From Chryseobacterium sp. C-71 (lineage in GTDB: Bacteria; Bacteroidota; Bacteroidia; Flavobacteriales; Weeksellaceae), in assembly GCF_020911865.1 (NCBI RefSeq), contig NZ_CP087131.1:2232001-2296000 (forward strand): a stretch of DNA of 64,000 nt, read 5' to 3'. The translations under genes and the position numbers were made by a program. The notes under the pieces are model-generated. The model had not been told where the DNA came from and did no database searches. It saw nothing but the letters and a program-made list of their open reading frames with translations. Shown piece by piece: positions 44,448 to 52,958 of the stretch. Position 1 is the stretch's first letter; every line of letters starts with the position of its first letter.

Positions 44448-45794
44448 ATGGAATTAGCAATTAAGATCTTTCAATTTATATTAAGCATATCTATCTTAGT
44501 AATTCTTCACGAACTTGGGCATTTCTTACCCGCCAAATATTTCAAAACCAAAGTAGAAAAATTTTACCTGTTCTTCGATCCATGGTTTTCTTTAGCAAAG
44601 AAAAAAATTGGTGAAACCGAGTACGGTATCGGATGGCTTCCTTTCGGAGGTTATGTGAAAATCGCCGGAATGGTAGACGAAAGTATGGACACCGAGCAAC
44701 TGAAACAACCTGCTCAGCCTTGGGAATTCAGAGCAAAACCAGCTTGGCAGAGATTAATCATCATGCTTGGAGGTGTTACGGTAAACTTCTTTTTGGCATG
44801 GATTATTTACGGATGTCTTTCTTTTTTCAATGGCGAAACCTCTTTTGACACAGCAAAAGTAGACGCTCCAATGAACTACACAAGCGTAGCAAAAGGAATG
44901 GGTTTTCAAGATGGAGATAAAATCTTAAAAGTTGACGGAAAAACCCAGAATAACCTTGACAAATTAGCTTTAGACGTTTTATTGAGCGACGAAATCACTG
45001 TTTTAAGAAACGGAAAAGAAGTTACTTTCCCAACCAACGACGATGGAAAAGCAATGGCTTTCAGAGACGAAAATCCTAAAGCATTTCTTACCCCAAGATT
45101 CCCTGCAGTAATCGACTCTATTTACAATCCTAAGACTTTACAAGCAGGGTTGAAAGTTGGTGACCAAGTAGTTTCTGTAGATGGAAAGAAGATTTCTTAT
45201 TATGATGAATTTAAAGAAACTGTACAAAATAGTGCAGGAAAAAATTTAAAAGTTGATGTATTAAGAGCCGGAGCAATTCAGCCACTTGTTTTATCTGTAT
45301 CAAAAGAAGGAACTTTAGGATTGGCTTCTTACAAGCAGGTGCAAAAATTCTATGAAACCAAACACTTTACTTTCGGAGAATCGATTGGAAGAGGCTTTAC
45401 AAGAAGTATTGAAAGCTTAACATATCAGGTGAAACAATTTAAATTAATCTTCAACAAAAAAGTTCAGGGTTATAAAAAAGTTGGCGGACCGTTAGCAATC
45501 ATCAAAAACATGCCCGTTGACAAAGCTCAAGACGGAAGTGTTTCTATCGACTGGACGGCTTTCTGGAGTTTCACAGCAATGTTCTCTGTTTGGTTGGCGT
45601 TCTTAAACTTAATTCCGATCCCTGGATTGGATGGCGGACACGTTATTTTCACATTATATGAGATGATTGTTGGAAAACCAGTACCGCAAAAGATACTAGA
45701 AAACGCGCAGATGGTTGGTGTTATCTTCTTGTTAGGCTTAATGTTACTGATTTTCGGAGCAGACATCTTTAAAATCATTACCAATAAATTTTAA
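44448..45794 (+). CDS. rseP: Site-2 protease RseP
   Basis: 448 residues. Intramembrane zinc metalloprotease that cuts antisigma factors and signal-peptide remnants. The zinc motif is LHELGHFLPAKYF near residue 22. PDZ-like domains lie in the middle (GMGFQDGDKILKVDGKTQNN, AGLKVGDQVVSVDGKKISYY). The second metal-ligand motif NLIPIPGLDGGHV is near residue 387. ATG 44448. It is upstream of the tRNA-Asn genes and transcribed toward them. A potential client is the antisigma-like protein at 10469-11080, which is inference. Confidence 0.95.
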   Translation: MELAIKIFQFILSISILVILHELGHFLPAKYFKTKVEKFYLFFDPWFSLAKKKIGETEYGIGWLPFGGYVKIAGMVDESMDTEQLKQPAQPWEFRAKPAWQRLIIMLGGVTVNFFLAWIIYGCLSFFNGETSFDTAKVDAPMNYTSVAKGMGFQDGDKILKVDGKTQNNLDKLALDVLLSDEITVLRNGKEVTFPTNDDGKAMAFRDENPKAFLTPRFPAVIDSIYNPKTLQAGLKVGDQVVSVDGKKISYYDEFKETVQNSAGKNLKVDVLRAGAIQPLVLSVSKEGTLGLASYKQVQKFYETKHFTFGESIGRGFTRSIESLTYQVKQFKLIFNKKVQGYKKVGGPLAIIKNMPVDKAQDGSVSIDWTAFWSFTAMFSVWLAFLNLIPIPGLDGGHVIFTLYEMIVGKPVPQKILENAQMVGVIFLLGLMLLIFGADIFKIITNKF

Positions 45795-45820
45795 TTTTAT
45801 TTAAAAATTTAATTAAAAAA

Positions 45821-45852
45821 CTTGCGTGGTTTAAATATCAGTCCTATATTTG
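45821..45852 (+). promoter_or_regulatory. tRNA-Asn promoter
   Basis: CTTG at 45821-45824, 20 bp spacing, then TATATTTG at 45845-45852: a good match to the Bacteroidota -33/-7 pattern, 22 bp upstream of the tRNA. Confidence 0.7.
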
Positions 45853-45874
45853 CACCACCTAAAAATAAGGACAT

Positions 45875-45948
45875 TCCTCCTTAGCTCAGTTGGTTAGAGC
45901 ATCTGACTGTTAATCAGAGGGTCCTTGGTTCGAGCCCAAGAGGAGGAG
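45875..45948 (+). tRNA. tRNA-Asn (GTT)
   Basis: 74 nt. Acceptor TCCTCCT pairs with AGGAGGA; D-arm GCTC/GAGC; anticodon arm TCTGA CTGTTAA TCAGA with anticodon GTT; T-arm CTTGG TTCGAGC CCAAG. No encoded CCA. Identical to the copy at 46131-46204. Confidence 0.97.
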
Positions 45949-45949
45949 C

Positions 45950-45981
45950 AAAAAAGACTTACAGCAATGTAGGTCTTTTTT
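45950..45981 (+). terminator. Terminator after first tRNA-Asn
   Basis: AAAAAAGACTTACA (45950-45963) pairs with TGTAGGTCTTTTTT (45968-45981), one G-T, around GCAA. Confidence 0.8.
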
Positions 45982-46076
45982 GATTTTAATACTTTCCTTA
46001 TTACAAATTATTTTAAAATTTAAATTCCTGAAATATAATCTGATAGCACTTTTCGGGTAATTTTGATAAAAAAATA

Positions 46077-46108
46077 TTTGCTTGATATTATTTTTCATAT
46101 TATCTTTG
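46077..46108 (+). promoter_or_regulatory. Promoter of second tRNA-Asn
   Basis: TTTG at 46077-46080, 20-bp spacing, TATCTTTG at 46101-46108, 22 bp before the tRNA. Same layout as the first copy. Confidence 0.7.
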
Positions 46109-46130
46109 CAGCACCTTAAAAGAGGAACAT

Positions 46131-46204
46131 TCCTCCTTAGCTCAGTTGGTTAGAGCATCTGACTGTTAATCAGAGGGTCCTTGGTTCGAGCCCAAGAGGA
46201 GGAG
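46131..46204 (+). tRNA. tRNA-Asn (GTT), second copy
   Basis: 74 nt, identical to the copy at 45875-45948, with its own promoter and terminator. Confidence 0.97.
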
Positions 46205-46205
46205 C

Positions 46206-46235
46206 AAAAAGACTTACATTATTGTAAGTCTTTTT
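46206..46235 (+). terminator. Terminator after second tRNA-Asn
   Basis: AAAAAGACTTACA (46206-46218) pairs with TGTAAGTCTTTTT (46223-46235) around TTAT. Confidence 0.8.
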
Positions 46236-46239
46236 TGTT

Positions 46240-46548
46240 ATGTATTATATCTATATTTTGTTCTCAGAAACTGCTGATAAATTCTACATCGAATATACAC
46301 AATCTCCGAAGGAACGGCTTTTGAAACATAACGAGCAGGGAGATTTCAACACATTTACCAGAAAATTTCGCCCTTGGAAGATCGTGGCACTTTTTGAGGT
46401 TTCCGATGACAAAACTCTTGCAATAAAAATTGAACGGTTTATCAAAAAACAAAAATCCAGAAAATTTATAGAAATGCTTTGTGACGAAAACTCACAACTC
46501 ACAGGTATTTTAGCTCAGTTGGTGAGAGTCCCGAACTTTCGGGATTAA
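46240..46548 (+). CDS. GIY-YIG endonuclease-like protein with altered active-site motif
   Basis: 102 residues of the short URI-type GIY-YIG family. The first motif YYIYILFSETADKFYIEYT has FYIEY where the family has YIG, so the second-motif glycine is Glu. The rest (SPKERLLKHNEQGDFNTFT, KFRPWKIVALFEVSDDKTLA, IERFIKKQKSRKFIE) is normal. The frame ends inside the broken tRNA-Asn (LAQLVRVPNFRD), so the C-terminus is partly translated tRNA sequence. It starts 5 bp after the second tRNA terminator. Such genes often sit beside tRNAs in Bacteroidota. Activity is doubtful. Confidence 0.75.
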   Translation: MYYIYILFSETADKFYIEYTQSPKERLLKHNEQGDFNTFTRKFRPWKIVALFEVSDDKTLAIKIERFIKKQKSRKFIEMLCDENSQLTGILAQLVRVPNFRD

Positions 46549-46583
46549 TCAGAGGGTACCTGGTTCGAGCCCAAGAGGAGGAG
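46504..46583 (+). pseudogene. Broken tRNA-Asn (third copy)
   Basis: The D-arm (TAGCTCAGTTGG), the 3' anticodon strand (TTAATCAGAGGGT) and the T-arm/acceptor 3' end (GGTTCGAGCCCAAGAGGAGG) match tRNA-Asn, but the 5' acceptor reads GGTATTT, which cannot pair, and the anticodon 5' half is replaced by the palindrome TCCCGAACTTTCGGGA. It cannot fold as a tRNA. Confidence 0.8.
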
Positions 46584-46593
46584 CCATTCTGAC

Positions 46594-46614
46594 AAGCCAC
46601 CAATTTGGTGGCTT
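46594..46614 (+). terminator. Intrinsic terminator after the broken tRNA
   Basis: AAGCCACC (46594-46601) pairs with GGTGGCTT (46607-46614) around AATTT, followed by T-run. Confidence 0.75.
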
Positions 46615-46663
46615 TTTTCATTTGTAACCTTTTGAAAAACAAAGTCATATCCGCTTACAAACG

Positions 46664-46716
46664 GGTTCGAGAAGTCCAAAATAAAATTATGGGATTTTTG
46701 AGGCATTTCTCGAACC
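46664..46716. repeat. Inverted repeat near the island's left boundary
   Basis: GGTTCGAGAA (46664-46673) and TTCTCGAACC (46707-46716), separated by 33 bp. GGTTCGA also occurs in the tRNA T-arm, so this may be a rearranged tRNA end. Confidence 0.6.
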
Positions 46717-46892
46717 GGCATCCTAAGCAGCAAATAATCAAACAGTTACAACAATGAGTGAAATTGAATATTTCCTACATTATACTCATGATTTTTTTCT
46801 ATACTAATGCACTGCTCTTCTTTAAGTTGAAAACAAAAAAACTCTCAAATTAATCAGGAGTTTGTATTTATGAAATAGAAAATATTATTTGT

Positions 46893-47027
46893 TTACTTTA
46901 GCTTTAAGCTCTTTACCTTTTTTTTGAAAGAAGCAACATTTACAGCTTTAATTTGGATTGGCTCTACAATTCTTGAATTACCCCTTTCTAGCAGCTTTTT
47001 TTTAGACAAGATAAAAGTACCAAACAC
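46893..47027 (-). pseudogene. C-terminal fragment of an HU-family DNA-binding protein
   Basis: 44 codons from GTG 47025-47027 to TAA 46893-46895 read VFGTFILSKKKLLERGNSRI, VEPIQIKAVNVASFKKKVK. The G-F-G-T-F strand, the loop, I-x-I-x-A and the F-K-x-x-K-x-L-K end are those of the second half of HU/IHF proteins; a stop codon lies just upstream, and the N-terminal half is missing. Confidence 0.55.
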
Positions 47028-47581
47028 TTAATTCTTATTTCTTTATTCTTTGCAAGAAGTTGTGACCTCTCGTTCAGTATTTGATATTGTATGTTTATAT
47101 TATAATAATTTCAACTTATTTTTTGTCAAAAAAAATATAATTTTCGGAGTTTTAATTTTAAAATTCCTCTTTGGCAAATAACATCATAAAAACTACACAA
47201 AAGGGTAATTGATAAATAATTATTTACATAATAATTTTGACAAAAGATTTTAAAACCAAATTTTGCAATTGTTAGCCTTAAGACCTGATACACACCTGTT
47301 TGAATTTCCATGATATTTGATATAAGCTGACGAAATTTTCCTAAAGAAATAATTTTCTTGAAAGGAAATTTTATAACTTTATAAAAACTAATACCATATA
47401 AATTTTCCTTTTACTATATTTTGAATTGTTTTATCAAAAATATAAATATTCATGAATAAAACGATTTTTCAAAAATTCATATATCATAATGGTTAATAAC
47501 AGTAGATAAATACAATATCGTAACAATGTGTAAATTCTAAAGTTTGAAGCAATACACCTATCAAAAATTAAAAATAAGCTA
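47028..47581. other. AT-rich stretch with no visible gene
   Basis: About 550 bp, very AT-rich. Reading frames on both strands are short and low-complexity. I see no tRNA, repeat or family match. It presumably includes the promoter of the next gene, but no clear TAnnTTTG was assigned. Confidence 0.5.
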
Positions 47582-49219
47582 ATGGACAGAGAAAAACATA
47601 CATTTCCAACTAGGCAATATCCGTACAAAAAAGATGGTGAAATTCTACCTAAAGAACATAAAATAAAAGAATTTTCTTACGTGGCTAAAGAGTTTTCGCC
47701 CACAGAAGCCTATGAATCTTCTAAAGTTTTTCGATTTGTTTTGGGTATTGATTCTTTTCCCAATCCACTAAAAAAAGAGGGTATAGAAAAATTAAATGAT
47801 GCTTTTGCCAATCTACTCTTAAAAAAGGATATAATTCCTTTAACACTTAATGAAGTTTTGACAGCACTTGATAGAACAAATGAATTGCCAAACCAAAACT
47901 CTTTTCTTGTAGCAGATGGAGGACAAATTGCATGGAGCCCAGAAACAAATGATTTAAACAGACAATTTCGCCTTGTGATTTCACGAAATGATACTATCAA
48001 TGATTTACAAATTTTAATTAGCGCCAGTACACTTACTGATTCCAAAACACAATTTTTGCAATTAATATCATGGGATAATATAGCAAAAGCATATAATTTT
48101 TATGAAAGAAGAGGCGAATTTTGGTTTTGGGCAGGAAATTCATATCATGCTCTAACCTTACCTTCAAGAGGTCAGGGTCCATTTGACAGTCATGTAAATG
48201 GAGCAATTGTAATGAAGGAATTAAAATTTCCTTGGATTCATTGGCATAGCATGACGGCTAGTATTAATGATGATGTTCTAGATCCTAATGATAGTTTAAG
48301 AAATGAGAAATTATGGGTACATAAAAGTGGGGGGCAGGATTTTGAAATACAGATTGCAAGACCTGCAATTACAAGATGGAATAATGCCCGGCTAGAAAAA
48401 TTGACTGATGCAAATGGAATATTGCATAATTGTATGGATTTTTTTAGACAAATCGTAACCACAACTACAATAAATATAGCTACTACCAGAGAAGAAAGCG
48501 GGTCAATACGTGCAGACTCAAATGTAAGAATTCCTGAAACATTTTTCTTTAACAAAGATGTTCTTATTGATGAAATAGAATTAGAGCCATTGATTTCGCC
48601 CATTCATTTTAAAGGAAGCGATTATTTAGATAGTCTTATTGATTTTGATTTTCAGATCGGGGATAAGGAATTTAAGTTTAAAGGAGATACTCATTTTGCA
48701 TTCTTAGTACCTGAAGTATCTTTTGAAGATGTACATTTAATCTCCATTTTACTTTCAAAGAACATTGTAAGTAAAAAATTTATTTCATCGTTATTGATGG
48801 TAGATTTTACTAATCCGATTTATTCCGCAAAACGAGAACGACTATTGAATTACCTACCCGAAAGTAGTCCAATAATTGAGAATGCTATAGAATCTGCTTT
48901 TTTAAATAATATTAAGAATAGTGAAGAAAGTCAGATAGCTGGGAGTGGTGAGGAACTCTTTTTATCTAATTATGAATTACCTGATGATAAATGGAAAGAA
49001 ATATTTGAAAAACGAATTGAAAATTACTTTAACAACCTGAAACACCTTCTTGACAGCAAAGACGGCTTTTATGAAATTATTAAGCTGGCAGAATCAAGGA
49101 GAAGAGAATTCCGAAAGACAGATTTAGCGGAGTTCCGATTAACAACTCCAATTACTAATATTCCTGAAACAACTCCATTACTGCAAATAACAGAAACAGC
49201 AACAATAATAAACAAATAA
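47582..49219 (+). CDS. Unrecognised 545-residue protein, first gene of a two-gene cassette
   Basis: 545 residues, no signal peptide or membrane segment. Not recognised. The most conserved-looking part is at residues 170-270: LISWDNIAKAYNFYERRGEF, WFWAGNSYHALTLPSRGQGP, FDSHVNGAIVMKELKFPWIH, WHSM, rich in Trp, His, Asp and Asn, as in a metal or cofactor enzyme core. The C-terminal third is helical and charged. ATG 47582. The next gene starts 11 bp after its stop, so they are co-transcribed. Both lie in the island between the HU fragment and the IS. I do not assign an activity. Confidence 0.7.
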   Translation: MDREKHTFPTRQYPYKKDGEILPKEHKIKEFSYVAKEFSPTEAYESSKVFRFVLGIDSFPNPLKKEGIEKLNDAFANLLLKKDIIPLTLNEVLTALDRTNELPNQNSFLVADGGQIAWSPETNDLNRQFRLVISRNDTINDLQILISASTLTDSKTQFLQLISWDNIAKAYNFYERRGEFWFWAGNSYHALTLPSRGQGPFDSHVNGAIVMKELKFPWIHWHSMTASINDDVLDPNDSLRNEKLWVHKSGGQDFEIQIARPAITRWNNARLEKLTDANGILHNCMDFFRQIVTTTTINIATTREESGSIRADSNVRIPETFFFNKDVLIDEIELEPLISPIHFKGSDYLDSLIDFDFQIGDKEFKFKGDTHFAFLVPEVSFEDVHLISILLSKNIVSKKFISSLLMVDFTNPIYSAKRERLLNYLPESSPIIENAIESAFLNNIKNSEESQIAGSGEELFLSNYELPDDKWKEIFEKRIENYFNNLKHLLDSKDGFYEIIKLAESRRREFRKTDLAEFRLTTPITNIPETTPLLQITETATIINK

Positions 49220-49229
49220 AAATAGTATC

Positions 49230-50345
49230 ATGGCACTTCAAAAATTTAATCCCCCAGGAAACTTAAACGAATTGAACGAAGAGTTTGCTCAATACTGGAG
49301 CAATTACATTTCAAATCAAACAGACACATCAATTAATGGCTATCCAGATGACAGAATTAATGACGACCCAAGAGAGATGTACATTAATTTAACAAAAACA
49401 GACCTAGATACTGATGCCGTTTATAAAGACATCAATTGGATAGCATTTCCAAGAAACATCCTCATTTCTACAATTGGAGATAAAGCAAGGTGGAAAAAAG
49501 CAGATTCAAGCAGAGATGTTCAGGACGAATATTGCGAATGGAGTGTGGAAAGAAACCCTGCCAATAATAAAATTACACGGGTAGAATTTACTTGTGAAGA
49601 TGTTTTTTATTGGTATCATTTGTGGGCACAATCACCACAATTAGTAACTGATTTATACAAAAAGCATATCAATAATACTATTGTACAAGCCGACCTTGAA
49701 AATGCTGATGGAAGTTATAACCCTAAAAACAAATGGAATAATAATACATTGACCGGAGCAATGCACATGATACAAATAAATAATACAATTGATGCAGCAA
49801 TTGAGTTGGCGGCAGGAGCATCAAACGTTCGGGTGATAAATGGAAAAACTTTGACCGGAGAACAAGAATTAATAAACTGCGGTGCATACGGCGATGGTCA
49901 ACGTAATAGCGACCCACATATAGGAGCAATTGTAAATAGTCTATCCAGACAAAAAGCACAAGTATCTATCGCTGATCCTGTTAGCTTGTATTTTGATAAA
50001 TTAGTAACAAATGGATGGGAAACACCTGATGGAACAAACGCTTCTGATTTTTGGAGTTATACTAGAGGTGAAGAAAACAGATACGTTCGTGCTGTTTTTG
50101 AAGTTCCAACATATAAAAATTATGACGTTGGAGATATTCGTATAAATGGCAAATTAATAGAGTTTGGATCTCAAATAGCCGATTTTATTAGTATAAAAAT
50201 AATTGGTGTAGCAACAAGAATAGGTAAAACAGAATTCACTCCTATAAATGCCTGTACTGCCCGAAAACCGAAAATTAATACCCTTGAAAAAATTAATGAC
50301 ATTATTACATTTAACGAAGCAAAAGCGTTTAATAAAAGAAGATAG
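49230..50345 (+). CDS. Unrecognised 371-residue protein, second gene of the cassette
   Basis: 371 residues, soluble, no signal peptide. Not recognised. Striking stretches: KDINWIAFPRNILISTIGDK, QDEYCEWSVERNPANNKITR, VEFTCEDVFYWYHLWAQSP, NKWNNNTLTGAMHMIQINNT, CGAYGDGQRNSDPHIGAIVN, and a C-terminal strand-rich part. Two cysteines (EYCEW, FTCED) and the CGAYGDGQRNSDPHIG segment could be catalytic or cofactor sites. ATG 49230, 11 bp after the upstream gene. The stop is 31 bp before the IS end, so the gene is intact. Confidence 0.7.
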   Translation: MALQKFNPPGNLNELNEEFAQYWSNYISNQTDTSINGYPDDRINDDPREMYINLTKTDLDTDAVYKDINWIAFPRNILISTIGDKARWKKADSSRDVQDEYCEWSVERNPANNKITRVEFTCEDVFYWYHLWAQSPQLVTDLYKKHINNTIVQADLENADGSYNPKNKWNNNTLTGAMHMIQINNTIDAAIELAAGASNVRVINGKTLTGEQELINCGAYGDGQRNSDPHIGAIVNSLSRQKAQVSIADPVSLYFDKLVTNGWETPDGTNASDFWSYTRGEENRYVRAVFEVPTYKNYDVGDIRINGKLIEFGSQIADFISIKIIGVATRIGKTEFTPINACTARKPKINTLEKINDIITFNEAKAFNKRR

Positions 50346-50442
50346 TTACAGCAAGTAGATAAATATATTATTGGACTGTAAGTCTCCCCGAACGTTGGAC
50401 AGAATTATACCCTCATTTTGTTTTGTAAAACTATAAAATATT

Positions 50443-51336
50443 TCATTCTGTTGTTGATGCTGGCAAAATTTGTTGAAAAGGAGAAAACTCGGTGTTGGGA
50501 TTAGCGTCTGGCGAGTTTTCCTTTTTTAACAAATACTGCATTGGAGATAGGTTTCCCAAGCTTTCATGAGGTCTGTTATTGTTGTAATGCTCCATCCAAT
50601 CAGAAGTTATTTCCCGTACTTCTATCAAATTATTGAAGATTCTTGCATCCAGAACCTCTGTTCTATAGCTTCTGTTGAACCTTTCAATAAAAGCATTCTG
50701 AACAGGTTTCCCCGGTTGAATGTACCGGATTTCAATTCTGTGTTTATGACACCAATTCGTAAAAACAGAACTCGTAAACTCGGGATCATTATCTGTTCGT
50801 ATTGCTTTTGGTTTTCCTCTTTCCTTTACAATCCATTCCAATAGATCGGTCATATGCATCGCTCCGATGGAAAGCCCGGCTTCGATCCAAATCGATTCTC
50901 TGTTATGATCATCAATAATGTTCAACGTTCGGAATCGTCTTGAGTTAAACAAAGAATCACTCATAAAGTCCATACTCCAAACTTCATTGTATTTTTCAGG
51001 AACTTCCAAGTTTTGTCTTTCTCTTGAAGCAAGTCTTCTCCTTCTTTTTCTCAAAATATTCAGTCCTAATTTCTTGTAAATTCTATATACTTTCTTATGA
51101 TTCCAACCAAAACCCTCATTACGAAGACTGTGAAACATTTTCTTGAATCCATAGCTGGGATGTTTTTCAGAAAGTTGATTCAGGCAATCAATGACGTCCG
51201 TATCATCTTTTCTTTTAGGATGATAGTAATAGCTGCTTCGCTCCAAATTCAAAGATTTACACGCCTGCCGAATGTTCATCGGATATTCTGAAACCAGATA
51301 AGCAACCACTTCCCGTTTTGTGGCAGGCTTTACCAC
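50443..51336 (-). CDS. IS3-family transposase orfB (DDE integrase core)
   Basis: 297 residues. rve integrase core with D in WSMDFMSDSLF, D in AIRTDNDPEFTSSVFTNW and E in NAFIERFNRSYRTEVL. Helix-turn-helix-like part in the first 100 residues (IRQACKSLNLERSSYYYHPK, YGFKKMFHSLRNEGFGWNHK). Starts at a GTG overlapping orfA by 7 bp; a -1 shift at the AAAAAAG run (51336-51342) would yield the fused OrfAB transposase. Confidence 0.92.
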   Translation of the reverse strand: MVKPATKREVVAYLVSEYPMNIRQACKSLNLERSSYYYHPKRKDDTDVIDCLNQLSEKHPSYGFKKMFHSLRNEGFGWNHKKVYRIYKKLGLNILRKRRRRLASRERQNLEVPEKYNEVWSMDFMSDSLFNSRRFRTLNIIDDHNRESIWIEAGLSIGAMHMTDLLEWIVKERGKPKAIRTDNDPEFTSSVFTNWCHKHRIEIRYIQPGKPVQNAFIERFNRSYRTEVLDARIFNNLIEVREITSDWMEHYNNNRPHESLGNLSPMQYLLKKENSPDANPNTEFSPFQQILPASTTE

Positions 51337-51599
51337 TTTTTTGAGAGTACGTCTTTCAGTGCTTCATGTTCCAAACTAAGGTTGGCAAACATCTTTTTCA
51401 AGCGATTATTCTCTGATTCCAGTTCTTTAATTTTTGCCAGTTCTTTGGTAGAATTAATCCCGCTGAATTTCTTTTTCCAATCGTGCAAAGTCTGATAATG
51501 AAATCCATATTTCCGAGACAATTCTTTTGCAGTCTGTCCCGAATCATACTCCTTTAAAATAGCCAAAATTTGGCTGTCTGTAAATTTGCTCGTTCTCAT
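51330..51599 (-). CDS. IS3-family transposase orfA
   Basis: 89 residues. HTH (FTDSQILAILKEYDSGQTAK, ELSRKYGFHYQTLHDWKKKF) followed by a leucine-zipper-like helix (LAKIKELESENNRLKKMFAN). Ends in the slippery AAAAAAG, reading SKKW before the stop, where a -1 shift leads into orfB. Confidence 0.92.
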   Translation of the reverse strand: MRTSKFTDSQILAILKEYDSGQTAKELSRKYGFHYQTLHDWKKKFSGINSTKELAKIKELESENNRLKKMFANLSLEHEALKDVLSKKW

Positions 51600-51715
51600 A
51601 ACCTAAAATTAATCGTTTTTTGTTAATATTTTCAGGGTTATAAAATGTCCAGTTTTTAGGGAGACTTACACAAGTAAGCATTTCAAAAATATTTTATATG
51701 ATTATTAAAAACAAA

Positions 51716-52593
51716 ATGACAAAAACAAACGAAACGAACAACCCTTCACTGAGACAATCTCAGGCGAAACTCAACTCAGGGCAGAAGCCTAAAGTATTGA
51801 TAAAAACTCCTGTGAGTTACTATTGAGGCAAGCAAATGATGCTGAAAAACATTTTGCCATTAATACCTGATCACAGGATATACGTTGAACCTTTCTTCGG
51901 AGGCGGTTCTGTGTATCGGGCGAAAGCTCCTGCTCCCTGCGAAGTCATTAAAATGATGTAAATATGAATGTTGTTAATTTCTATCAGGTTTTGAAAAGCA
52001 GAAGCAAAAAGCTGGAGGCAAAAATTAAAGAAACGCTTCTCAGCAGGGAAACCTATAAAAAAGCAATGCTTATTTATGACTGCCCACGATTATTTGCAGA
52101 CGATAAAGTAACAAGAGCTTGGGCATTTCGGATCAGCGTTAGCCAAGGCTATCTGAATAAAATTTGAAGCCGATGATACGATAAGGAAAAAAGATCGGCT
52201 CTTAACTTTCAGAATAAAGTGGACGCTTTCGGAATCAATCTTGCACAAAGGATGAGGTATACGCAAATAGAGCAAGCAGATGGTTGTAAGGTCATCAAAA
52301 GCAGAGACACCGAAAACAGCTTCTTTTACTGTGACCCGCCATATATAAACACTAATATGGGTTTTTACAAATGATATTCTGAAGAAGATTTTATTACTCT
52401 TTTGGAAACTTTAGCACAAGTGAAGGGAAAGTTCCTTTTATCCAATTATCCATGAGAAATTCTCGACAGCTATATTAAAAGGTACAACCGATACGTCAAA
52501 ACCTTTGACAAACCCTTATCAGCAAGCCACAATAGAAAAACGTGAAAAGTGAGGAGAAAAACGGAAGTGTTGGTAGCGAATTATCCGATTTAG
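51716..52593 (+). pseudogene. D12-class (Dam-like) DNA adenine methyltransferase with TGA at Gly and CGR at Trp positions
   Basis: About 290 codons. Segments include KTPVSYY-x-GKQ, YVEPFFGGGSVY (SAM-binding), RAWAF, SRDTENSFFYCDPPYINTN (catalytic DPPY) and KTEVLVANYPI. The frame is broken by six TGA codons (51824, 52165, 52174, 52372, 52453, 52543); most fall where Bacteroidota homologues have Gly (SYYGGK, FGYD, YDGYS). Five CGA/CGG codons (51917, 52087, 52129, 52171, 52489) mostly fall at Trp-like positions, while every evident Arg is AGA or AGG. TAA/TAG stops are absent except where a frameshift near 51951 (AAAA run) exposes one. In this host the gene cannot make a full-length product. Confidence 0.75.
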
Positions 52594-52710
52594 TGGGAGT
52601 ACTACTGATACATATTCGCATATACTATTGATAATTTTCAAAATTTAATAAATACAGCAATACATTTATATGAAGACAAGAAAAATTTACTTCTCTAAAA
52701 TAAAAACAAA

Positions 52711-52875
52711 ATGGATATCGATCAAGAAATGCTGAAAGTGAGAAAAATTCTCTGAAAAGAATTTGATACCATTATTCCTGACGAAACCGTAAAACTGATC
52801 ATTTATTCCTTTAAAATGATGGCAAAAATCATTGTCAGGGATTTTGAAAAAGAGAATGAAAGAGAGCGTGAATAA
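52711..52875 (+). pseudogene. Small mobile-element-type ORF with one in-frame TGA
   Basis: 54 codons: MDIDQEMLKVRKIL, TGA at 52753-52755, then KEFDTIIPDETVKLIIYSFK and MMAKIIVRDFEKENERERE before TAA. Otherwise uninterrupted. The sequence has a short helical character like accessory genes of Bacteroidota conjugative elements. Same TGA behaviour as the methyltransferase 118 bp upstream. Confidence 0.6.
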
Positions 52876-52958
52876 TCTGCTCTTTTTTTGTATTGATTAT
52901 CATAGAAAAAATCATTACAATTTTACCAAACCAATTTATTTAATTAGCTTTTCAAAAG

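Larger units (their letters stand above)
50377..51670 (-). mobile_element. IS3-family insertion sequence, complete
   Basis: 1294 bp bounded by imperfect terminal inverted repeats TGTAAGTCTCCC... that match for about 27 of 37 positions (left end 50377, right end 51670). Encodes orfA and orfB in overlapping frames with a slippery AAAAAAG, the usual IS3 design (IS407/IS51-like group by sequence impression). No target duplication is seen: the bases before 50377 (GAC) and after 51670 (CAA) differ. Confidence 0.85.

Noticed and set aside
45900..46733. Minus-strand ORFs over the tRNA copies (LLLLGSNQ-type endings)
   Set aside because: They are antisense translations of the tRNA-Asn sequences and their flanks.
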